A stretch of DNA of 64,000 nucleotides, taken from NCBI GenBank assembly GCA_963210315.1, contig OY723320.1, positions 1,722,457-1,786,456 of the forward strand, in the 5' to 3' direction. Source of the DNA: Rhynchopus euleeides. Lineage: Eukaryota; Euglenozoa; Diplonemea; Diplonemida; Diplonemidae. A program made the position numbers and the translations under genes. Under the pieces are notes generated by a model that had not been told where the DNA came from, searched no databases, and saw only the letters and a list, made by a program, of their open reading frames with translations. This document shows positions 48,602-58,900 of this stretch, piece by piece; the first letter of the stretch is position 1; each line of letters opens with the position of its first letter.

Positions 48602-49273
48602 TCAGCACAGATCAATCACAGAGGAGGGGGAGCCCTGCGGCATCGTCCGCTTCTTCTTGCGCTTCGGCATCTCGGCCCCTCCGTCCAGCTGATTGTCAGG
48701 AGGCGGCCTGTCATCCTTTGGCCCATCATTCACCCGACCAGTCGAGGCAGTCGTCGGATTCTGCACGTGCCCCAGGTTCTCCTCCTTGTTGTTGTTGTTG
48801 TTGTGGCTCACGTGGGGGGGCCTTCCCTTTGGATCCAGCTCAGGGGGTGGTACAGCCTCAGCAGCACCAAGGTCATCATCATCAGCCAGTGCAAGGGCTG
48901 CACCATCGAACTTGCAGTGGAGGTGCACCATCAGCTTGTGGAGGTGGTTGAACTGCCCGCGCTGCAACGCCCTCTCGATCTCCATCTCTTCGAACAGCAC
49001 CCTCGAAGCCTCGGAGGCACGTGCACACTCAGCACTGACAGTGGCCAGATTCCTCTGGACCTCCTCTGCAGCAGAGATGTTCTGCTTGTTGGCGCCCCAC
49101 TTGTTCTCCAGGCTCCTTCGAGTCGCGCGTGTGTGACGTTCAACAGCACGGAGAGGGAAGATAATCTCACGCTCAGCCCGTGCGGCCTCCAGCTTCAGCC
49201 CCCTGACGTCCTCCTGGAGAGCATCGAGCCGATTCAGGATCTTCTCAAGGATAACTTCACATGCTGGGTCCAT
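48602..49273 (-). CDS. Coiled-coil protein with basic motif, Helitron gene 1
   Basis: 223 aa from the Met of 'MDPACEVILEKIL'; the frame is open to 49375, but the upstream part is Cys/Pro-rich and unlike protein-coding sequence. Residues ~5-120 form heptad-rich helices ('ILEKILNRLDALQEDVRGLKLEAARAE' pattern), then an acidic stretch, an Asn run (~153), a basic nuclear-localisation-like 'PKRKKKR' (~204) and a C-terminal 'SSVIDLC' resembling a SUMO-interaction motif. No family recognised. It is on the same strand and just upstream of Rep, so probably an element gene, perhaps an oligomeric nuclear cofactor. That it belongs to the element is inferred from position. Confidence 0.55.
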   Translation of the reverse strand: MDPACEVILEKILNRLDALQEDVRGLKLEAARAEREIIFPLRAVERHTRATRRSLENKWGANKQNISAAEEVQRNLATVSAECARASEASRVLFEEMEIERALQRGQFNHLHKLMVHLHCKFDGAALALADDDDLGAAEAVPPPELDPKGRPPHVSHNNNNNKEENLGHVQNPTTASTGRVNDGPKDDRPPPDNQLDGGAEMPKRKKKRTMPQGSPSSVIDLC

Positions 49274-49592
49274 CTCAACTTTCTGTTGTTTGTGTGTGTG
49301 GTTTCCTGGGCAGGATGGTGGGTTGTGTGGGGAAGGTGGACAGTCACATGCACACACAGGCTCCAGGCACAACACATCCTAGCACAGACAACAGAAGGGA
49401 GTAGAGGGGGGTGGGGGGGCAGGTGGACACAGTACACAAAATGGGGACCCCCCCCCAAAGTAATAGGGATACCCCATACACCACACAGGTATACACCCAA
49501 AATCAGGGTGGATACCCCTTGTAATAGGGATACCCCATACACCACACAGGTGACAAAGGGAAAAAATCAGAACAAAAATCCGGAAAAAAATT
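49274..49592 (-). other. Helitron 5' region
   Basis: Non-coding, with G/C homopolymers and a 30-bp direct repeat (49461-49490 and 49522-49551, containing TAATAGGGATACCCCATACA). Likely leader or promoter of the coiled-coil gene and the element's 5' subterminal part. No 5' terminus could be fixed. Confidence 0.45.
49461..49551. repeat. 30-bp direct repeat, 61-bp period
   Basis: Two exact 30-bp copies beginning TAATAGGGATACC at 49461 and 49522. Confidence 0.9.
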
Positions 49593-49859
49593 GTGGAGCG
49601 TGCCGACGGCGAAGGCGGCGGCCCGAAGCCTTCGGGACACCGTCACGAAGATGTGGGAGTGTGACGGGGCGCGGAAGGGCGCGAAGGGGAAGACGAGGAG
49701 ATGAAGCCCGTGAGGGCAGGTCATCATCCCCAGGAGGGCAGGCTCCTGACTCCGGCCACTATACCCCCCCCCCCCCCCCACCCCCCCCCCCCCCCCTCCC
49801 AGCAGAAATGTGTGCAGACAAGACACCAGGAGTGTGACCCCCTCAGTTAGGTGGTCGCG
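49593..49859 (+). mobile_element. Family A internal fragment
   Basis: Matches A2 from the last ~36 codons of the polyprotein (GTGGAGCGTGCCG...) through the stop and the C run to GTGGTCGCG in the 3' UTR. Both ends are cut without poly(A): the left joins the Helitron side, the right joins satellite. This is a product of deletion or recombination rather than of retrotransposition. Confidence 0.9.
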
Positions 49860-50069
49860 GGGTTTTATCGTGAATTCCCCGGTATACCCACAATGTCAGG
49901 ATCGAAAACGGTCATCAGTTTTCTGCAAAATCGTTCATGTTGGCTGCGTGGCCCAAACCGGGAAAATAGCAGGGATTTCCCTTAGGAACCCATTTTTCAC
50001 ATGTTTTGACCCAAAAAAATAAAAAAGGTTGTCGCCAAAAAAAACATTTTTCAAGACTGGGCCCTAGAC

Positions 50070-51005
50070 GGATTCCGTACGTTACACGGTGCACTCGCAC
50101 GATTCATGAGTCGTCGAGTACTGACGTGGGTGAAAAGTGGGGTTTTTGCCCAGACCCCCCGAAAATGGCCACTTTCTGCAGGAAAACACAAAATTCAGGC
50201 ACCCAAGTAAATCATGAAAATTTTCACCAAAAATGTCGGTGTCTAGTGTGGACTCATTTTTGGAGTCCGTGCGACACACGGTGCCACCGGACCATCACGG
50301 AAACGGAGCAGACGGTCCCGCAAAAAAATACCCCATCCTGGGCAAAATGGCCATTTTCCAAAGGAAAATCCAAAAATGAGTCACCCAAGTAAATAATTAA
50401 AATTTTCGACAAAAAATTTGGGATTCAATCTGAGCGTGTTTCCGGAGTCCGTGCGTTTCACGGTGTATCTGGACTACCTCCGGAACGTAGCACAAGTTGG
50501 AGGCGCAATTCCGCAGATTTTTTACCCCCCTACCCGCAATACAGTATAATAACCCTCAACCGTAAATGGGTGAAAAATTTCTGCAATATCTTCTACTAAT
50601 TTCTGTAAAGACTGATTGATATTCTCGGATTCCGCGGTCCAGTAAATTTTCAGCTGTGGCCTGTTACGATCAAAAGTTCGAAGATCCGTATCCGGAGAAC
50701 TTTGTAAAAAGACATTTTCCCTGTTTGGCAAAGGGGAAAAGTGGGTACTTCACCTCCAGTGGGAAAATATTGTGAACTCGGAATTTTTTGTCGATTTTTT
50801 TTATCGTGAATTCCCCGGTATACCCACAATGTCAGGATCGAAAACGGTCATCAGTTTTCTGCAAAATCGTTCATGTTGGCTGCGTGGCCCAAACCGGGAA
50901 AATAGCAGGGATTTCCCTTAGGAACCCATTTTTCACATGTTTTGACCCAAAAAAATAAAAAAGGTTGTCGCCAAAAAAAACATTTTTCAAGACTGGGCCC
51001 TAGAC
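50070..51005. repeat. Representative 936-bp unit with five ~187-bp monomers
   Basis: The motif GGA(G/T)TCCG or a close relative recurs at 50070, 50262, 50444, 50627 and, weakly, 50808 (GAATTCCCCGG), with spacings of 192, 182, 183, 181 and 198 bp. The first three continue into CACGGTG; ACCCAAGTAAAT-like segments precede the second and third. The unit therefore looks like a pentameric higher-order repeat. Confidence 0.65.
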
Positions 51006-54000
51006 GGATTCCGTACGTTACACGGTGCACTCGCACGATTCATGAGTCGTCGAGTACTGACGTGGGTGAAAAGTGGGGTTTTTGCCCAGACCCCCCGAAA
51101 ATGGCCACTTTCTGCAGGAAAACACAAAATTCAGGCACCCAAGTAAATCATGAAAATTTTCACCAAAAATGTCGGTGTCTAGTGTGGACTCATTTTTGGA
51201 GTCCGTGCGACACACGGTGCCACCGGACCATCACGGAAACGGAGCAGACGGTCCCGCAAAAAAATACCCCATCCTGGGCAAAATGGCCATTTTCCAAAGG
51301 AAAATCCAAAAATGAGTCACCCAAGTAAATAATTAAAATTTTCGACAAAAAATTTGGGATTCAATCTGAGCGTGTTTCCGGAGTCCGTGCGTTTCACGGT
51401 GTATCTGGACTACCTCCGGAACGTAGCACAAGTTGGAGGCGCAATTCCGCAGATTTTTTACCCCCCTACCCGCAATACAGTATAATAACCCTCAACCGTA
51501 AATGGGTGAAAAATTTCTGCAATATCTTCTACTAATTTCTGTAAAGACTGATTGATATTCTCGGATTCCGCGGTCCAGTAAATTTTCAGCTGTGGCCTGT
51601 TACGATCAAAAGTTCGAAGATCCGTATCCGGAGAACTTTGTAAAAAGACATTTTCCCTGTTTGGCAAAGGGGAAAAGTGGGTACTTCACCTCCAGTGGGA
51701 AAATATTGTGAACTCGGAATTTTTTGTCGATTTTTTTTATCGTGAATTCCCCGGTATACCCACAATGTCAGGATCGAAAACGGTCATCAGTTTTCTGCAA
51801 AATCGTTCATGTTGGCTGCGTGGCCCAAACCGGGAAAATAGCAGGGATTTCCCTTAGGAACCCATTTTTCACATGTTTTGACCCAAAAAAATAAAAAAGG
51901 TTGTCGCCAAAAAAAACATTTTTCAAGACTGGGCCCTAGACGGATTCCGTACGTTACACGGTGCACTCGCACGATTCATGAGTCGTCGAGTACTGACGTG
52001 GGTGAAAAGTGGGGTTTTTGCCCAGACCCCCCGAAAATGGCCACTTTCTGCAGGAAAACACAAAATTCAGGCACCCAAGTAAATCATGAAAATTTTCACC
52101 AAAAATGTCGGTGTCTAGTGTGGACTCATTTTTGGAGTCCGTGCGACACACGGTGCCACCGGACCATCACGGAAACGGAGCAGACGGTCCCGCAAAAAAA
52201 TACCCCATCCTGGGCAAAATGGCCATTTTCCAAAGGAAAATCCAAAAATGAGTCACCCAAGTAAATAATTAAAATTTTCGACAAAAAATTTGGGATTCAA
52301 TCTGAGCGTGTTTCCGGAGTCCGTGCGTTTCACGGTGTATCTGGACTACCTCCGGAACGTAGCACAAGTTGGAGGCGCAATTCCGCAGATTTTTTACCCC
52401 CCTACCCGCAATACAGTATAATAACCCTCAACCGTAAATGGGTGAAAAATTTCTGCAATATCTTCTACTAATTTCTGTAAAGACTGATTGATATTCTCGG
52501 ATTCCGCGGTCCAGTAAATTTTCAGCTGTGGCCTGTTACGATCAAAAGTTCGAAGATCCGTATCCGGAGAACTTTGTAAAAAGACATTTTCCCTGTTTGG
52601 CAAAGGGGAAAAGTGGGTACTTCACCTCCAGTGGGAAAATATTGTGAACTCGGAATTTTTTGTCGATTTTTTTTATCGTGAATTCCCCGGTATACCCACA
52701 ATGTCAGGATCGAAAACGGTCATCAGTTTTCTGCAAAATCGTTCATGTTGGCTGCGTGGCCCAAACCGGGAAAATAGCAGGGATTTCCCTTAGGAACCCA
52801 TTTTTCACATGTTTTGACCCAAAAAAATAAAAAAGGTTGTCGCCAAAAAAAACATTTTTCAAGACTGGGCCCTAGACGGATTCCGTACGTTACACGGTGC
52901 ACTCGCACGATTCATGAGTCGTCGAGTACTGACGTGGGTGAAAAGTGGGGTTTTTGCCCAGACCCCCCGAAAATGGCCACTTTCTGCAGGAAAACACAAA
53001 ATTCAGGCACCCAAGTAAATCATGAAAATTTTCACCAAAAATGTCGGTGTCTAGTGTGGACTCATTTTTGGAGTCCGTGCGACACACGGTGCCACCGGAC
53101 CATCACGGAAACGGAGCAGACGGTCCCGCAAAAAAATACCCCATCCTGGGCAAAATGGCCATTTTCCAAAGGAAAATCCAAAAATGAGTCACCCAAGTAA
53201 ATAATTAAAATTTTCGACAAAAAATTTGGGATTCAATCTGAGCGTGTTTCCGGAGTCCGTGCGTTTCACGGTGTATCTGGACTACCTCCGGAACGTAGCA
53301 CAAGTTGGAGGCGCAATTCCGCAGATTTTTTACCCCCCTACCCGCAATACAGTATAATAACCCTCAACCGTAAATGGGTGAAAAATTTCTGCAATATCTT
53401 CTACTAATTTCTGTAAAGACTGATTGATATTCTCGGATTCCGCGGTCCAGTAAATTTTCAGCTGTGGCCTGTTACGATCAAAAGTTCGAAGATCCGTATC
53501 CGGAGAACTTTGTAAAAAGACATTTTCCCTGTTTGGCAAAGGGGAAAAGTGGGTACTTCACCTCCAGTGGGAAAATATTGTGAACTCGGAATTTTCTGCC
53601 GATTTTTTTTATCGTGAATTCCCCGGTATACCCACAATGTCAGGATCGAAAACGGTCATCAGTTTTCTGCAAAATCGTTCATGTTGGCTGCGTGGCCCAA
53701 ACCGGGAAAATAGCAGGGATTTCCCTTAGGAACCCATTTTTCACATGTTTTGACCCAAAAAAATAAAAAAGGTTGTCGCCAAAAAAAACATTTTTCAAGA
53801 CTGGGCCCTAGACGGATTCCGTACGTTACACGGTGCACTCGCACGATTCATGAGTCGTCGAGTACTGACGTGGGTGAAAAGTGGGGTTTTTGCCCAGACC
53901 CCCCGAAAATGGCCACTTTCTGCAGGAAAACACAAAATTCAGGCACCCAAGTAAATCATGAAAATTTTCACCAAAAATGTCGGTGTCTAGTGTGGACTCA

Positions 54001-55393
54001 TTTTTGGAGTCCGTGCGACACACGGTGCCACCGGACCATCACGGAAACGGAGCAGACGGTCCCGCAAAAAAATACCCCATCCTGGGCAAAATGGCCATTT
54101 TCCAAAGGAAAATCCAAAAATGAGTCACCCAAGTAAATAATTAAAATTTTCGACAAAAAATTTGGGATTCAATCTGAGCGTGTTTCCGGAGTCCGTGCGT
54201 TTCACGGTGTATCTGGACTACCTCCGGAACGTAGCACAAGTTGGAGGCGCAATTCCGCAGATTTTTTACCCCCCTACCCGCAATACAGTATAATAACCCT
54301 CAACCGTAAATGGGTGAAAAATTTCTGCAATATCTTCTACTAATTTCTGTAAAGACTGATTGATATTCTCGGATTCCGCGGTCCAGTAAATTTTCAGCTG
54401 TGGCCTGTTACGATCAAAAGTTCGAAGATCCGTATCCGGAGAACTTTGTAAAAAGACATTTTCCCTGTTTGGCAAAGGGGAAAAGTGGGTACTTCACCTC
54501 CAGTGGGAAAATATTGTGAACTCGGAATTTTTTGTCGATTTTTTTTATCGTGAATTCCCCGGTATACCCACAATGTCAGGATCGAAAACGGTCATCAGTT
54601 TTCTGCAAAATCGTTCATGTTGGCTGCGTGGCCCAAACCGGGAAAATAGCAGGGATTTCCCTTAGGAACCCATTTTTCACATGTTTTGACCCAAAAAAAT
54701 AAAAAAGGTTGTCGCCAAAAAAAACATTTTTCAAGACTGGGCCCTAGACGGATTCCGTACGTTACACGGTGCACTCGCACGATTCATGAGTCGTCGAGTA
54801 CTGACGTGGGTGAAAAGTGGGGTTTTTGCCCAGACCCCCCGAAAATGGCCACTTTCTGCAGGAAAACACAAAATTCAGGCACCCAAGTAAATCATGAAAA
54901 TTTTCACCAAAAATGTCGGTGTCTAGTGTGGACTCATTTTTGGAGTCCGTGCGACACACGGTGCCACCGGACCATCACGGAAACGGAGCAGACGGTCCCG
55001 CAAAAAAATACCCCATCCTGGGCAAAATGGCCATTTTCCAAAGGAAAATCCAAAAATGAGTCACCCAAGTAAATAATTAAAATTTTCGACAAAAAATTTG
55101 GGATTCAATCTGAGCGTGTTTCCGGAGTCCGTGCGTTTCACGGTGTATCTGGACTACCTCCGGAACGTAGCACAAGTTGGAGGCGCAATTCCGCAGATTT
55201 TTTACCCCCCTACCCGCAATACAGTATAATAACCCTCAACCGTAAATGGGTGAAAAATTTCTGCAATATCTTCTACTAATTTCTGTAAAGACTGATTGAT
55301 ATTCTCGGATTCCGCGGTCCAGTAAATTTTCAGCTGTGGCCTGTTACGATCAAAAGTTCGAAGATCCGTATCCGGAGAACTTTGTAAAAAGAC

Positions 55394-55930
55394 CCGGATT
55401 ACGCACTTCCTAGGTCCTGGGTAAGACGTTAAACTGCCTGGGGGGGCCGTCCCCGGACCATGACGGGTGCCTGCACCAGGAGTCTAGCACGGCCGTGGTC
55501 CAGGGCATGACCGAAAACTGCTTGGGTACCGAGGCTCCCCAGACCAGGAAGGGTGGAGACACCTGGAGTCTAAATAGTCACACCACGTCAGGCCAGACCT
55601 TCGCATTGCACTCCGCGAAGACTGCCACACAGCCGCGGGGCAGGTGTGCAGCCTGTGGAAAACCTCGTACAGAAAAGGGTCGGCGACCGCCCGCCCCCAG
55701 TCTGAGAGGCATCAGCCGAATCTCGGTGGAGGCGGGCACAAAACAAAAGGGAGAGTCGTCACTGTGCATAACAGCACGGTCCCGCCCTCTGTGCCAGACC
55801 AACACACCACCAAAGGAAAAGAGGAAGAGGCGACGTAAGGCAATGCCTCCGTGCGGCCAGGAGAACACGAAATAGCGACCCCCTCAACGGGGAATGCTAC
55901 GAGCACGGCCAAAAATCGTTCAAATCGTTC
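55394..55930 (+). mobile_element. 537-bp insertion with 5-bp target duplication (SINE/LINE-like)
   Basis: Flanked by AAGAC on both sides (55389-55393 and 55931-55935); 537 + 5 = 542 accounts exactly for the excess over the 936-bp period. The 3' end is a short tandem tail (TCGTTCAAA, TCGTTCAA), as in non-LTR elements ending in simple repeats. A 126-codon + frame (55495-55875) has a CxxC and a Lys/Arg-rich end but no known domain. Probably a short non-autonomous retroelement; family not recognised. Confidence 0.65.
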
Positions 55931-58900
55931 AAGACATTTTCCCTGTTTGGCAAAGGGGAAAAGTGGGTACTTCACCTCCAGTGGGAAAATATTGTGAACT
56001 CGGAATTTTTTGTCGATTTTTTTTATCGTGAATTCCCCGGTATACCCACAATGTCAGGATCGAAAACGGTCATCAGTTTTCTGCAAAATCGTTCATGTTG
56101 GCTGCGTGGCCCAAACCGGGAAAATAGCAGGGATTTCCCTTAGGAACCCATTTTTCACATGTTTTGACCCAAAAAAATAAAAAAGGTTGTCGCCAAAAAA
56201 AACATTTTTCAAGACTGGGCCCTAGACGGATTCCGTACGTTACACGGTGCACTCGCACGATTCATGAGTCGTCGAGTACTGACGTGGGTGAAAAGTGGGG
56301 TTTTTGCCCAGACCCCCCGAAAATGGCCACTTTCTGCAGGAAAACACAAAATTCAGGCACCCAAGTAAATCATGAAAATTTTCACCAAAAATGTCGGTGT
56401 CTAGTGTGGACTCATTTTTGGAGTCCGTGCGACACACGGTGCCACCGGACCATCACGGAAACGGAGCAGACGGTCCCGCAAAAAAATACCCAATCCTGGG
56501 CAAAATGGCCATTTTCCAAAGGAAAATCCAAAAATGAGTCACCCAAGTAAATAATTAAAATTTTCGACAAAAAATTTGGGATTCAATCTGAGCGTGTTTC
56601 CGGAGTCCGTGCGTTTCACGGTGTATCTGGACTACCTCCGGAACGTAGCACAAGTTGGAGGCGCAATTCCGCAGATTTTTTACCCCCCTACCCGCAATAC
56701 AGTATAATAACCCTCAACCGTAAATGGGTGAAAAATTTCTGCAATATCTTCTACTAATTTCTGTAAAGACTGATTGATATTCTCGGATTCCGCGGTCCAG
56801 TAAATTTTCAGCTGTGGCCTGTTACGATCAAAAGTTCGAAGATCCGTATCCGGAGAACTTTGTAAAAAGACATTTTCCCTGTTTGGCAAAGGGGAAAAGT
56901 GGGTACTTCACCTCCAGTGGGAAAATATTGTGAACTCGGAATTTTTTGTCGATTTTTTTTATCGTGAATTCCCCGGTATACCCACAATGTCAGGATCGAA
57001 AACGGTCATCAGTTTTCTGCAAAATCGTTCATGTTGGCTGCGTGGCCCAAACCGGGAAAATAGCAGGGATTTCCCTTAGGAACCCATTTTTCACATGTTT
57101 TGACCCAAAAAAATAAAAAAGGTTGTCGCCAAAAAAAACATTTTTCAAGACTGGGCCCTAGACGGATTCCGTACGTTACACGGTGCACTCGCACGATTCA
57201 TGAGTCGTCGAGTACTGACGTGGGTGAAAAGTGGGGTTTTTGCCCAGACCCCCCGAAAATGGCCACTTTCTGCAGGAAAACACAAAATTCAGGCACCCAA
57301 GTAAATCATGAAAATTTTCACCAAAAATGTCGGTGTCTAGTGTGGACTCATTTTTGGAGTCCGTGCGACACACGGTGCCACCGGACCATCACGGAAACGG
57401 AGCAGACGGTCCCGCAAAAAAATACCCCATCCTGGGCAAAATGGCCATTTTCCAAAGGAAAATCCAAAAATGAGTCACCCAAGTAAATAATTAAAATTTT
57501 CGACAAAAAATTTGGGATTCAATCTGAGCGTGTTTCCGGAGTCCGTGCGTTTCACGGTGTATCTGGACTACCTCCGGAACGTAGCACAAGTTGGAGGCGC
57601 AATTCCGCAGATTTTTTACCCCCCTACCCGCAATACAGTATAATAACCCTCAACCGTAAATGGGTGAAAAATTTCTGCAATATCTTCTACTAATTTCTGT
57701 AAAGACTGATTGATATTCTCGGATTCCGCGGTCCAGTAAATTTTCAGCTGTGGCCTGTTACGATCAAACGTTCGAAGATCCGTATCCGGAGAACTTTGTA
57801 AAAAGACATTTTCCCTGTTTGGCAAAGGGGAAAAGTGGGTACTTCACCTCCAGTGGGAAAATATTGTGAACTCGGAATTTTTTGTCGATTTTTTTTATCG
57901 TGAATTCCCCGGTATACCCACAATGTCAGGATCGAAAACGGTCATCAGTTTTCTGCAAAATCGTTCATGTTGGCTGCGTGGCCCAAACCGGGAAAATAGC
58001 AGGGATTTCCCTTAGGAACCCATTTTTCACATGTTTTGACCCAAAAAAATAAAAAAGGTTGTCGCCAAAAAAAACATTTTTCAAGACTGGGCCCTAGACG
58101 GATTCCGTACGTTACACGGTGCACTCGCACGATTCATGAGTCGTCGAGTACTGACGTGGGTGAAAAGTGGGGTTTTTGCCCAGACCCCCCGAAAATGGCC
58201 ACTTTCTGCAGGAAAACACAAAATTCAGGCACCCAAGTAAATCATGAAAATTTTCACCAAAAATGTCGGTGTCTAGTGTGGACTCATTTTTGGAGTCCGT
58301 GCGACACACGGTGCCACCGGACCATCACGGAAACGGAGCAGACGGTCCCGCAAAAAAATACCCCATCCTGGGCAAAATGGCCATTTTCCAAAGGAAAATC
58401 CAAAAATGAGTCACCCAAGTAAATAATTAAAATTTTCGACAAAAAATTTGGGATTCAATCTGAGCGTGTTTCCGGAGTCCGTGCGTTTCACGGTGTATCT
58501 GGACTACCTCCGGAACGTAGCACAAGTTGGAGGCGCAATTCCGCAGATTTTTTACCCCCCTACCCGCAATACAGTATAATAACCCTCAACCGTAAATGGG
58601 TGAAAAATTTCTGCAATATCTTCTACTAATTTCTGTAAAGACTGATTGATATTCTCGGATTCCGCGGTCCAGTAAATTTTCAGCTGTGGCCTGTTACGAT
58701 CAAAAGTTCGAAGATCCGTATCCGGAGAACTTTGTAAAAAGACATTTTCCCTGTTTGGCAAAGGGGAAAAGTGGGTACTTCACCTCCAGTGGGAAAATAT
58801 TGTGAACTCGGAATTTTTTGTCGATTTTTTTTATCGTGAATTCCCCGGTATACCCACAATGTCAGGATCGAAAACGGTCATCAGTTTTCTGCAAAATCGT

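Larger units (their letters stand above)
40330..49592 (-). mobile_element. Helitron-like element with Rep/helicase and OTU domain
   Basis: Four same-strand genes (coiled-coil, Rep, helicase-OTU, acidic zinc-finger) lie between the 3' terminus at 40330 and a family A fragment beginning at 49593. The 3' end reads ...CTTCTAG with a weak CTACC/GGTAG hairpin ~20 bases upstream and abuts T of TTTGCGGG, so it lies inside the 8-bp array. Insertion next to T in a strand without A fits the T-T preference of Helentron/Helitron2 elements better than the A-T of classical Helitrons. The 5' terminus could not be placed and may be lost at the junction with family A. Confidence 0.8.

Noticed and set aside
55394-55930. 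tRNA- or rRNA-derived gene in the satellite insertion
   Set aside because: I could not find A- and B-box spacing or a cloverleaf by eye; kept as an unclassified element.
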